From positions 148,647-212,646 of the forward strand of contig NZ_CP085331.1 in NCBI RefSeq assembly GCF_020614375.1: 64,000 bases of DNA. Reading direction: 5' to 3'. Source of the stretch: Haladaptatus salinisoli (lineage in GTDB: Archaea; Halobacteriota; Halobacteria; Halobacteriales; Haladaptataceae). A program made the position numbers and the translations under genes. Positions 44,519-52,376 of this stretch are shown piece after piece (the stretch's first letter is position 1; every line of letters begins with the position of its first letter). The notes under the pieces were generated by a model, which was not told where the DNA came from, did no database searches, and saw only the letters and a list, made by a program, of their open reading frames with translations.

Positions 44519-45367
44519 ATGGTCGAGATCACGGTTGAGGCAATAGTCGATTTCACTACAACAATCTTTGTCCTCACGACGATGCTCTCAATGGGGTTCG
44601 AATTGACCCCCAACCAACTAGTCGCATCGCTGAACAAGCGACGACTTATGGCGAAATCCCTAGCAGTAAATATAATCATCATCCCGTTTTTCGCCTATGC
44701 GCTCGTCATTACCTTCCCTATGGAAACCGGGTACGCAGCCGGAATCCTGCTCATAGCGATGGCACCTGGCGCGCCGTTTGGACCGAAGCTCGCCGAAATT
44801 TCTGCAAGCGACATCGCGTTTGCAAGCGGTCTCATGGCCGTGTTGGGATTCGTCTCCGTCGTGACGATCCCGATAACGGCGGCGCTACTCCTGCCTGGCG
44901 ACGTGACTGCAGATCCGATCAGGATCGCCCAGTTGGTTGTCGTTGTCCAACTCTTCCCGCTGCTCGCCGGTCTCATAATCGATGCCCGGTGCCCGTCCAT
45001 CGCTGACCGTCTGTATCCGCCGGTACAACGCCTCTCTGACTACTCATTCGTCGGGCTGATTGTTCTATTGCTCGTCGTCTATCTCAACGAGATGCTTCTA
45101 CTCGTCGGTACAGGAACGCTGTTCGTCTCGGCCATCGTCGTCGGAGCTGCAATACTGTTCGGGTACGTTCTTGGAGGGCCTGAGCGGAGCACGAGAGAAG
45201 TGCTGGCCACTACGACCGCCGCTCGAAACGCGGCAATCGCGTTATTTATCGCAACAACGAGTTTTGCCGACCCAGACGTCCTCACGATGGTTCTCGCGTT
45301 TTCGTTTACCGGCGTTGTCGTCGCAGGATTGCTCGCTGCCGTGTGGGGCCGGTATGGCGATAGATGA
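44519..45367 (+). CDS. Bile acid:sodium symporter (SBF) family transporter
   Basis: A 282-residue integral membrane protein with eight to nine helices. It starts MVEITVEAIVDFTTTIFVLT and shows TMLSMGFELTPNQLVASL, typical for the first SBF half, then APGAPFGPKLAEISASD and the C-terminal TTTAARNAAIALFIATTSF, the crossover-like motif of the family. Members are Na+ symporters for organic anions, or arsenite efflux proteins. The substrate is unknown. Followed 100 bp later by an MBL hydrolase on the same strand. Confidence 0.88.
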   Translation: MVEITVEAIVDFTTTIFVLTTMLSMGFELTPNQLVASLNKRRLMAKSLAVNIIIIPFFAYALVITFPMETGYAAGILLIAMAPGAPFGPKLAEISASDIAFASGLMAVLGFVSVVTIPITAALLLPGDVTADPIRIAQLVVVVQLFPLLAGLIIDARCPSIADRLYPPVQRLSDYSFVGLIVLLLVVYLNEMLLLVGTGTLFVSAIVVGAAILFGYVLGGPERSTREVLATTTAARNAAIALFIATTSFADPDVLTMVLAFSFTGVVVAGLLAAVWGRYGDR

Positions 45368-45471
45368 CGGAAAACTCCCTGAGTTACTTTTTCAGTTCGT
45401 GAGTAACACCCAAATTGGGTGACAGGGTAAGAACACGAACAAACTAATGCGAGCGCGTGCTACCGTCCGAC

Positions 45472-46329
45472 ATGGACGTTACCTTGATTGGAACCGGAAG
45501 TCCCGTTCCGATTCCAGAGCGTGGTGGCACGAGCCTCGTTATTGACATTGCTGACGAAACGGTGCTAATCGACTGTGGGCCGAAGACGGTCTACGGATTG
45601 ATGGATGCCGGCATCGACATGGGAAACATCGAGACGCTGTTTTTCACGCACCACCACATGGATCACAACGCATCGTTCTTCCACTTCGCCTTCACGAGTT
45701 GGACCGAGGGGGGCCGTGAATCACTCACGGTATATGGACCGGACGGTACAGACTCGCTCGTCGATGCATTGTACGATATTTATGGAGAAGACATCGAGTA
45801 CCGGAAGGACATCTATCCGACCGACGGTATCTCGACCATTGACTGTGAACATGTTGCGGACGGGTTCAGTCGGCAGATGGACGGGTGGGACGTAACAGCA
45901 CTCCCGGTGGAACATTCGATCGAGACGTACGCATATCGATTCGAGGAACACGAGTCCAACTCATCGGTCGTCTTCTCCGGTGATACTCGGAAAATCCAGT
46001 CGCTCTCCGAGTTCGCCGTAGATGCAGATGTCCTCGTTCAGGACTGTAACACGGCTCCCGTTGACGAAAATCGTGTGCCGAACCCAGACGATCACTTCGT
46101 CTGGCCACAGCACGCTGAAGGAGAACGGGGCTTAGATAGATCCACGTTGACCGCCAACCACTGTGACGCCACAGACGCTGGCGAGATCGCGCGAGACGCC
46201 GGTGCGGAAACACTCGTTCTCACGCATATCATGCCGTATCGCGACCTCGACGCAATGCAACGAAACGCCGAATCGGTCTTCGACGGAGATGTGATCGTTG
46301 CCGAAGATGGTCTCGAACTGACTCTGTAA
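45472..46329 (+). CDS. MBL-fold metallohydrolase (RNase Z/arylsulfatase-like)
   Basis: A 285-residue metallo-beta-lactamase-fold hydrolase starting MDVTLIGTGSPVPIPERGGT. The metal-binding HxHxDH is H60-x-H62-x-D64-H65 in FFTHHHMDHN, the following metal ligands are the His in LPVEHSIETYAYRF and Asp in VFSGDTRK, and the last His is in VLTHIMPYRD. The closest style is the RNase Z-like arylsulfatase/lactonase group. It may act on phosphodiester or sulfate esters. It is downstream of an SBF transporter and may work on an imported anion. Confidence 0.88.
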   Translation: MDVTLIGTGSPVPIPERGGTSLVIDIADETVLIDCGPKTVYGLMDAGIDMGNIETLFFTHHHMDHNASFFHFAFTSWTEGGRESLTVYGPDGTDSLVDALYDIYGEDIEYRKDIYPTDGISTIDCEHVADGFSRQMDGWDVTALPVEHSIETYAYRFEEHESNSSVVFSGDTRKIQSLSEFAVDADVLVQDCNTAPVDENRVPNPDDHFVWPQHAEGERGLDRSTLTANHCDATDAGEIARDAGAETLVLTHIMPYRDLDAMQRNAESVFDGDVIVAEDGLELTL

Positions 46330-46457
46330 CGAGGCCGTCTTCATTGGTTGTAGCTTATCTGGTGATGAAATACTGGTGGTCGGTTGTAATCCTACATAAC
46401 AATTAGTTCACATTCGTGTGTTCGGATTGAGACAAGACGTACGATACCAGCAGAGAT

Positions 46458-46781
46458 TTAGTGGCCACCAGAAAAGAAATGGAGACCGACGATACCGACG
46501 AGAATCACGCTGATAAACCCTATTCGGGCAAGGGTTGCGGGTTCGTCAAACAGAATAATCCCTAGCGAAGCTGTCCCAACAGCCCCAATACCAGTCCAGA
46601 CAGCATACGCTGTGCCGATGGGGAGGTTTTTGATGGCCTGTGCCAGTAGTACCATACTAATGATGAGGGCGACTGCGGTACCGAGCGTAGGAACCGGTTT
46701 TGAGAGCCCGTCTGAATATTCGAGGCCGATTGCCCACCCGATCTCAAACAAGCCAGCCAGTATCAGGAGATACCACGACAT
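46458..46781 (-). CDS. Small multidrug resistance (SMR) exporter, Gdx/SugE-like
   Basis: A 107-residue four-helix membrane protein. The essential glutamate is E13 in LAGLFEIGWAIGL, the variant typical of guanidinium exporters (Gdx, formerly SugE), and helix 3 has GTAYAVWTGIGAVGTA. It functions as an antiparallel dimer exchanging a cationic substrate for protons. In the absence of any guanidine riboswitch in view, the substrate assignment rests on the motif only. It is convergent to the MBL hydrolase gene. Confidence 0.9.
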   Translation of the reverse strand: MSWYLLILAGLFEIGWAIGLEYSDGLSKPVPTLGTAVALIISMVLLAQAIKNLPIGTAYAVWTGIGAVGTASLGIILFDEPATLARIGFISVILVGIVGLHFFSGGH

Positions 46782-46904
46782 TTTCAGCTCTCATCTTCCT
46801 CCTCACCTGAAGAATAGCTTCTGATCTCCACTATACTGACTGATTCACTTACTCGGCTGTGGGAACCGCTCTGAACTGCCTCTCATATAAGTCGCTTTGA
46901 TTGA

Positions 46905-46972
46905 CGACTTGGACAGTGGCTGACGAGAGGCTCAAAGCGGTCACGAAGATGCGTGAGTGCCTCTTCTGTCAT
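46905..46972 (-). pseudogene. 5' fragment of the EALTHLR small-gene family
   Basis: The minus strand reads MTEEALTHLRDRFEPL and then loses the frame. It matches the start of the protein encoded at 49692-49946 (MVEEALTHLRARFDAD). About 100 bp upstream of the start (46973-47090) is also similar to the region before that gene (shared blocks AAGAATTCGG and TTTCTTTG.GGTAGTG), so a promoter-bearing copy was inserted here and then truncated. Confidence 0.6.
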
Positions 46973-47841
46973 CGGTGATAATGGTGTGGTCTCAGTATTT
47001 CGGGGAGACATCATAGCATGCTAGTGGGTATTTCGATATCCAATAAGTTAAGAATTCGGCTTAGGGGGATCGGTTCATACTGTCTCTTTCTTTGTAGTGG
47101 CTTGCCTGCAATTTCGGCTACCTCCCTTCCTCACCAATCGTGCTGGAATCCCAATAAATCCAGTCAGACGTGCGTGCGACGCATTTCGAGTGGAACAACG
47201 GATAACCGATTGTATTCATGTTGTCGTTATGTAGCCAAAGCATCTAAGCATGAGAGTGAATAACATGCTTTGTCGGGTGTGGAGAGAATTCGACTCGCTC
47301 ACAACAACACCTATCAATCTTCACCCGGCAACGTGGGACGGCGTGCTTTCACACTACAGATGCGTTCTCACCAGAACCACTCCCACGTTCGAGATGCGTG
47401 CTCATTTGCTGCGAGTCGCCGCTTACTACCCTTGCCGCTTTCCAAACAACCTTTCCACCAATTATCATGATCACCGATGTCGGGATACCTTGTCAAGAAA
47501 TTCGCCCCGACGAACGTGAAACAACCCAGAGCCCAAAACTACTCACGTTTCGAATTACCCCTAACACCGTCGTCACATACCTTCTTACGAACCACTGCCC
47601 TCCAGAGAACCATAGAAGGATAGAAGAAGAAAGATCCACAGTACCGATTGTTGTTTTAGTAACTCATATTCTGATATTTTATCTATTGGTGACATTTTCA
47701 CATGGGATTCATTTTATGGTATGTATTTACAGGGAGAACTTCACGCCGGTTCTTTTGTGCGCATGTTTTTCGAGAGGGGCGAATGCTGTGCGTCTGGGAT
47801 AAATCAACAATTATTAATAGCGAAATTTGGAAGGCCTAGGT
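46973..47841. other. Long region without a supported gene
   Basis: About 870 bp. The first 120 bp are the duplicated upstream region of the fragment at 46905. The rest is moderately AT-rich; its open frames (for example 47018-47263 and 47398-47802) show no conserved motif, have Ser/Pro/His-rich composition and I judge them accidental. TATA-like TTATTAATAG at 47812-47821 is about 25 nt before the zinc-finger gene at 47842. Confidence 0.45.
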
Positions 47842-48000
47842 ATGCCGGAGTGTCAAAACTGCGGGACCTTTGTCACAGCAGACTATGCTCGTGTTTTCAC
47901 ACCTGATGGGATTGCTGACCCACGTGTCTGTCCAAACTGCCCTGATGTGATCCGTGATGGAGCGACAGTTCGAAAAGCTCGATCACAACGTCGAAGTTGA
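47842..48000 (+). CDS. DUF7563-like zinc-finger microprotein
   Basis: A 52-residue protein with two knuckles, MPECQNCG at the start and CPNCPD near residue 31, separated by the conserved FVTADYARVFTPDG stretch and ending with a basic tail (RKARSQRRS). This matches the haloarchaeal DUF7563 plan. The ATG lies about 25 nt from TTATTAATAG, suggesting a leaderless transcript. It is too short to be noticed by ordinary gene finding. Such proteins are likely nucleic-acid binding, but no function is proved. Confidence 0.75.
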   Translation: MPECQNCGTFVTADYARVFTPDGIADPRVCPNCPDVIRDGATVRKARSQRRS

Positions 48001-48196
48001 CTGATACACCCTTAAATCCATCATGTGTAGCTTTTCTTGCCTTTAAAACTACTGCCCTGGGATGGTGCGACCGTGACGATCTCAGTGGTAGATTGCATTC
48101 GAGAGAAAGTGTAGATGTATACAGTTGCTTGTCGACTCGTTTCAGTTTCACTTCCGCTGTGGTTGGCTTAGGACTTTATCCATCGCGTCTCAAGTA

Positions 48197-48282
48197 GGGA
48201 ATGCAGTTAGCGTAACCCAGCAGATGGCGTGGGTTCTCGTACTCATCCCAAGCCCACCCTCCCACGCCGTGTGCTCATTCCC
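48197..48282 (+). ncRNA. Conserved two-stem leader, copy B
   Basis: The outer stem pairs GGGAATG (48197-48203) with CATTCCC (48276-48282) and the inner stem GGCGTGGG (48226-48233) with CCCACGCC (48261-48268), all Watson-Crick. Copy A at 17143 keeps both stems with slightly shorter pairing. The element ends about 80 nt before an intact small gene. The conservation of pairing in both copies is stronger than the conservation of loops, which supports RNA structure. Confidence 0.45.
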
Positions 48283-48364
48283 CTTGTCCAGCTGAAGTAA
48301 CCAGTCTCACAGAAATACACCGTCCAAGGGTTTACTTGTCGAGACCACGGATTTTGTAGTACCA

Positions 48365-48604
48365 ATGGTTTCAAACGAGACGTCGCCACTCACTCCACTT
48401 GCGCAAGAAGCACTCGACGCACTCGCAAAGGGACTTCCGGCTGAAGGAGAGCTCACCTACGACGAAGCGTATGCGGTTCTCAATGAGCGAGAAGATCTTG
48501 GGCGACCCGCTGCCGAAGATATCGTCGAACGCCTGTATATGAAAGGCCATCTCTACGAGGTTGAAGGGAAGCTCCGGCTCACTGATTACAGACCTGAAAA
48601 GTAA
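48365..48604 (+). CDS. Small helical protein, intact founder of the LYEVEGKLRL family
   Basis: A 79-residue acidic protein: LAQEALDALAKGLPAEGELT, then YDEAYAVLNEREDLGRPAAE and DIVERLYMKGHLYEVEGKLR ending LTDYRPEK. The helix-turn-helix-like middle and a small beta hairpin at the end (LYEVEGKLRLTDY) resemble a compact winged helix. Related copies occur at 17310 (broken), 49692 (diverged), 46905 (fragment) and 55460 (fragment). The gene follows the two-stem element and lies before the ArdC-like gene. Function unknown; a DNA-binding or anti-defence accessory role is guesswork. Confidence 0.7.
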   Translation: MVSNETSPLTPLAQEALDALAKGLPAEGELTYDEAYAVLNEREDLGRPAAEDIVERLYMKGHLYEVEGKLRLTDYRPEK

Positions 48605-48656
48605 ATGGCTTCGTTGGTAGGGTCACAGTGGATTCTCCAAGCCGCCATCTTTAACC

Positions 48657-49592
48657 TTATTCACATCTTGTTTCGACTACGTCGATAATCTTCGCTGCCG
48701 TCGTCCGGATTCGTCCAAGCCGCTCTTTTATCACGTCCGCATCATCGTCCTGCCACGCCGCGAGGTAGAACGCTGATCCGCTTGTGTCCAGCCCGATGTA
48801 CCGACCAACGATGTACGCGACGGCTTCCGCCTCGACTTCACGTTTCGATCGCTCACACTCATCGTCAACATCGAAGTGCAGCAGTGCGTGAGCGTATTCG
48901 TGGATCAGCATCACCGTGAGATCCGCCTGGTTTGCCCGTGCTTTCACTTCGACGATGGGCTGGAGATCGTACAGACTCCGCTGTTTGCAAACACCTTTCG
49001 CTTTGCCGTGTTCCCAGTCGTCAGCGTCAACGATACGAACCGTCACACCAAGATCGTCGGCTGCATCTTGGAGAGTGGGCACGAGATTTTCAGCATCTCC
49101 TGTTGCTTCGGTCTCCAATTCGGAAAGTGGTTCACCCTCCGTCTGAGACACATCGAAGACAGCTGTGGGCTTGAAACCGACCAGTCTTTTTGACCACTCT
49201 TCAGGTGGTGTCTTGTCATATTCACAATCACTTTGCTCGTGGTACTTGGGCGAGTTCTCGCAGTCGGGACACTGCTTTGTGATGATCGGCGCCCAGATCC
49301 AGATTCCGTTCTCGCCTTCCTGGACGTGACGATCGAAGTCGGTCCGCCAGGTGTTGTATCCTGCAACTTTCGTCGCGTTCGGACATTGAAGAGTAATCAG
49401 GAGCGTGTTCCGATGGGAGTAATCGTGGAATTTCGACTGGACATCTAACCACTCTTGGAACTGTTGACTCGCTCTCGCCTCGTCAGTCAAGGCAGTGAGG
49501 TCGTCGATCCAGTGTTCGATCGTGCTGTGCATCTCGTCACGTCGGGTGTCGTACTCATCAAACGACACCACAGAGGTGGTATTCGTCGCCAT
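48657..49592 (-). CDS. ArdC/IrrE-like antirestriction-type protein
   Basis: A 311-residue two-part protein. The N-terminal 140 residues match the ArdC N-terminal ssDNA-binding plan (FQEWLDVQSKFHDYSHRNTL, TKVAGYNTWRTDFDRHV) with an inserted zinc knuckle (CPDCENSPKYHEQSDCEYD split by a short loop). The C-terminal part is an ImmA/IrrE-like metallopeptidase with the HExxH site in LIHEYAHALLH and a downstream acid (EAEAVAYIVGRYIGL). ArdC proteins of plasmids protect incoming ssDNA from restriction. Its presence in an accessory belt next to toxin-antitoxin genes suggests a conjugation or establishment role. Confidence 0.85.
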   Translation of the reverse strand: MATNTTSVVSFDEYDTRRDEMHSTIEHWIDDLTALTDEARASQQFQEWLDVQSKFHDYSHRNTLLITLQCPNATKVAGYNTWRTDFDRHVQEGENGIWIWAPIITKQCPDCENSPKYHEQSDCEYDKTPPEEWSKRLVGFKPTAVFDVSQTEGEPLSELETEATGDAENLVPTLQDAADDLGVTVRIVDADDWEHGKAKGVCKQRSLYDLQPIVEVKARANQADLTVMLIHEYAHALLHFDVDDECERSKREVEAEAVAYIVGRYIGLDTSGSAFYLAAWQDDDADVIKERLGRIRTTAAKIIDVVETRCE

Positions 49593-49691
49593 TAATTTTC
49601 GAATACGGACGCTTTTATCGAGCGCCCCGCACCCCTTGGGGGCCGAAAAACTATCTCAAACATAGGGATTCATCGATCGTGGAGCGCATCA

Positions 49692-49946
49692 TCAGCGCGC
49701 GTGGCAGCTCGCTAGAATTCGTTTTTTGACTCGGCAAATACCACTTATCGTGGTAGATTTCTCCGTGATGCGCAATTTGTCGTTGACTTCATAGAGATAC
49801 CCACGGAGTAACAATGTCTCAAGCAGATCGCCGACAAGAAGCTGTTCCACATCGTGGATTCGCAGCACCTCTGTCGCTTGTTCATAGGTGAATGATTCAT
49901 CTGCATCAAAGCGGGCACGGAGATGTGTGAGTGCCTCTTCTACCAT
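49692..49946 (-). CDS. Diverged member of the ~80-aa small-gene family
   Basis: An 84-residue protein: MVEEALTHLRARFDADESFT, YEQATEVLRIHDVEQLLVGD and LLETLLLRGYLYEVNDKLRI, ending with a non-conserved basic tail. The helical middle and the YLYEV.DKLRITE end align with the protein at 48365. The tail after the ITE motif looks like a readthrough of a former stop region. A promoter-bearing truncated copy is at 46905. Confidence 0.6.
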   Translation of the reverse strand: MVEEALTHLRARFDADESFTYEQATEVLRIHDVEQLLVGDLLETLLLRGYLYEVNDKLRITEKSTTISGICRVKKRILASCHAR

Positions 49947-50256
49947 TGGTGATATTGGTGTAGAGTCTGAATCCCGGGAGACTCTATTGACAGCAACTTA
50001 GAAACTGGATATGTTGAGAATTCGGTTCAGAAGAGCGGTCACCAGTGTAGCTCTCTATTTTTCTTTGCGGTAGTGAGGAACCCCGCCGTGGTCGGCACTT
50101 GATAACGGCTTCTCTAGGTATCGGTCCGGTAAACGCATAGTTAGTGAGATAGCTGTGTTGGTGCTGACTGGAAGAAAATACATCTCACGTCGAATCGCCC
50201 GGCAGACCATCGCAAGATACTTTAAGTACTGTGTTGTTAGAGCAAACGCGTTAGGT

Positions 50257-50952
50257 ATGACAAAACAGAATGACTCGGATGACGGGGCTACAAGAACAAC
50301 TGAGTCAGCAGCGATCCGACTTCCAATCCCGGCACCGAATCCAAACCTATTCCGACATAAGGCTACGAATGATATCCTTCGACTCCTTCTCGACAACCCA
50401 TACGAGACATTCACAATTCGAGAATTGAGTCGCCTCACCGACCACTCGACATACTCTATCAAGAGCGCCGTCGACGTTCTGGAGGACAATGGTCTTGTCA
50501 CTACTCAGCCAGAAGGCAATCGTCGCCCCGTTGGGATCAATCGAGCCCGAGTAAACAAACCAAATGATCCTGTCCTCTGGATTCCGCAACCGGAGTTCCA
50601 CGATCCCGTCCGAATTGCGCTTGACCGACTCTCCACTGAGTTAGATGATGTGCGAGGTGTCCTCGTTTTCGGGAGCGTCGCCCGAGGACAGGCAGACAGG
50701 CAGAGTGACATCGATCTGTGGGTGTTGGTGGAAGACTCACGAAGCGAGCAGCACCGAGCCAATGAGATCGCGAAGGAACTTGGACAGAAACAGTTCAACG
50801 GGGAGCGCTATGCGTTCCAAGTAATGGTCGAGTCGATAGAATCCGCATACAGCTATGCCGACCGTCTTAGGGATATCTTCACCGATGCCATCACGCTTCA
50901 GGAGAGCGAGGCGCTCCGACAGCTCAAAGAGGAGGTACTGAGCAATGCCTGA
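50257..50952 (+). CDS. MNT-type nucleotidyltransferase with N-terminal winged helix (antitoxin-like)
   Basis: A 231-residue protein. The N-terminal half is a winged helix (NPYETFTIRELSRLTDHSTY, IKSAVDVLEDNGLVTTQPE), followed at residues about 137-160 by a minimal nucleotidyltransferase core FGSVARGQADRQSDIDLWVL with the GS-x10-D-x-D signature. It starts at the ATG at 50257, about 27 nt after AGATACTTTAAG, hinting at a leaderless transcript. It overlaps the HEPN gene by 8 bp. In MNT-HEPN pairs the MNT protein nucleotidylates and silences the HEPN toxin; the fused winged helix probably autoregulates the operon. Confidence 0.9.
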   Translation: MTKQNDSDDGATRTTESAAIRLPIPAPNPNLFRHKATNDILRLLLDNPYETFTIRELSRLTDHSTYSIKSAVDVLEDNGLVTTQPEGNRRPVGINRARVNKPNDPVLWIPQPEFHDPVRIALDRLSTELDDVRGVLVFGSVARGQADRQSDIDLWVLVEDSRSEQHRANEIAKELGQKQFNGERYAFQVMVESIESAYSYADRLRDIFTDAITLQESEALRQLKEEVLSNA

Positions 50953-51457
50953 TGACCCATCGACGGTTCTCGATGCGCTCGATCGAGTCGAGGATGCATT
51001 TGGCGGGTACACGACTGGTGCACCTGAGTTTGAAGAAAGCCTTGACCCCGAGACAAACCAACCACCAGTAATCCAGCTTCGGAAGGCATGCCGACTCCTC
51101 AACGCGTGCCGGACGCTCCGTGAGCATGACGGCTACCATACGAGTGTAATCGAGATGTCGTTCGCTGCGATCGAACGGTCTCTTGAGTTCTATGCACTGT
51201 CTGCATCGAACGATTCGATCGATAATTTTCAGAACCATACACGAGCCTACGACCGAGCTGTGGCGCTAGGGGTCTTCTCCGAGCATACGGCTCGCCGTCT
51301 CAAAACACTCTATATCGATAATCGGTCAGCGGCGTATTATCGTGATACGGTTGCGACCACAGAGCAAGCCGAGATGATGTTTACTCTCGCGGTGACGATT
51401 CACGATCACGTGAAGAATTTCAGTCAACAGTCATATGAATGTCGCTGCGATGGGTGA
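50945..51457 (+). CDS. HEPN-domain toxin-like protein
   Basis: A 170-residue mainly helical protein. It has the HEPN layout: VIEMSFAAIERSLEFYALSA in the first helix pair, and NRSAAYYRDTVATTEQAEMM in the region where the catalytic Rx4-6H or YRD motif of these RNases lies; here R-x4-YRD is visible rather than an RxxxxxH. It is coupled to the MNT gene by an 8-bp overlap. In characterised pairs HEPN proteins cleave RNA unless modified. Lack of a canonical RX4-6H may mean a non-RNase variant. Confidence 0.82.
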   Translation: MPDDPSTVLDALDRVEDAFGGYTTGAPEFEESLDPETNQPPVIQLRKACRLLNACRTLREHDGYHTSVIEMSFAAIERSLEFYALSASNDSIDNFQNHTRAYDRAVALGVFSEHTARRLKTLYIDNRSAAYYRDTVATTEQAEMMFTLAVTIHDHVKNFSQQSYECRCDG

Positions 51458-51604
51458 ACGGTCGCAGGGTCAACGTGGGTTTCTATAGTCCTCTGATTTG
51501 GTCGTCTCTGACAATTCGTGAATCGACACAGGAGGTCACCTGCGGGACGCTGTCGCTCCGCAGCCCTTCCAGGGCGATATAAACCGCACTAGTGCGTCTT
51601 AACC

Positions 51605-51930
51605 AACGTCAACTCTGCCAATGGTTGTTGGTTACTCTTCGAACAGACAGTGCGTGTTTGCTGTGTCCCACACTAATGTTTGCTGATCATCAGCGGTTTA
51701 TGCGAACAGTGTCGACTGGTCTCCCTTGGATGATTGCGCTACTTGGGGACGATCACCGACGCCAAACTGACTGGCTGCTGGCCGATCCAGTCGCGAATCA
51801 CGTTCGCGATAATCTACCTCCACACCGAAGTCCTCGAGTGAGGTTTCAATGCTCGTCTCCGTGATTTCGAGGTGGCCATCGTCGCTAAAGGCTGTCTGCC
51901 GCTGCACCGATATCGCTGGTCACTTGCTCA
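51605..51930 (-). pseudogene. Decayed copy of the 28.9-kb locus
   Basis: The minus strand reads QTAFSDDGHLEITETSIETS, LEDFGVEVDYRERDSRLDRP and GDQSTLFA-stop, after which the frame continues TADDQQTLVW and CLFEE-stop. An in-frame TAA separates the two halves and the N-terminus is missing. Aligned with 28858-29146, each copy has a different lesion: this one a nonsense codon, the other a frameshift. It lies on the opposite strand to the MNT-HEPN pair. Confidence 0.65.
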
Positions 51931-52094
51931 TCTAAATCGAGCCTCCACCCCTTCTGGGGTGCGAAATACTGCTCTATTACACTCATGGCTCTATTGAAAT
52001 CCTCAGCAGTTGATGTGAGTCGCGTGCTGAATACACCTCTGTATTCAGCAATCCGGTACAAGCAGGATATTTGTCAGCCACAGAAATCTTACGC

Positions 52095-52367
52095 TCACGG
52101 GTCTATTTGGATTTCACTCGGCGTCACGGTTACTTGCCTTCCACAATACTCGAAGGTAAAAGCCATAGACGGCGCTTTTTTATCCGTGCCGAGTAACGCA
52201 TCCAATGCATCAGGATCAATCACCTCGGCAAGCGGTTCTATCTCTAACGGCGATTGATCGGTCGCTTTAGCGACTGCGACAATCACGGCCTTACTTGGTG
52301 GTTCATTGGGATGTCGTTCGTACATATACCCTGGCTCACTTTGTGTTGAATCTGATGGCTGTGGCAT
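52095..52367 (-). CDS. HalOD1 domain protein
   Basis: A 90-residue protein consisting of one HalOD1 output domain: PSKAVIVAVAKATDQSPLEI, EPLAEVIDPDALDALLG and a final strand pair with FTFEYCGRQVTVTPSEIQI. HalOD1 proteins are haloarchaeal output modules of unknown partner. It follows the regulator gene at 52377 with a 9-bp gap on the same strand, so both likely belong to one transcript. The opposing plus-strand frame at 51985 is its shadow. Confidence 0.85.
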   Translation of the reverse strand: MPQPSDSTQSEPGYMYERHPNEPPSKAVIVAVAKATDQSPLEIEPLAEVIDPDALDALLGTDKKAPSMAFTFEYCGRQVTVTPSEIQIDP

Positions 52368-52376
52368 GGTTTTGCG

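Noticed and set aside
47398..47802. A 134-codon plus-strand frame
   Set aside because: No motif, Thr/Pro/His-rich, codon choice unlike neighbours and no start signal.
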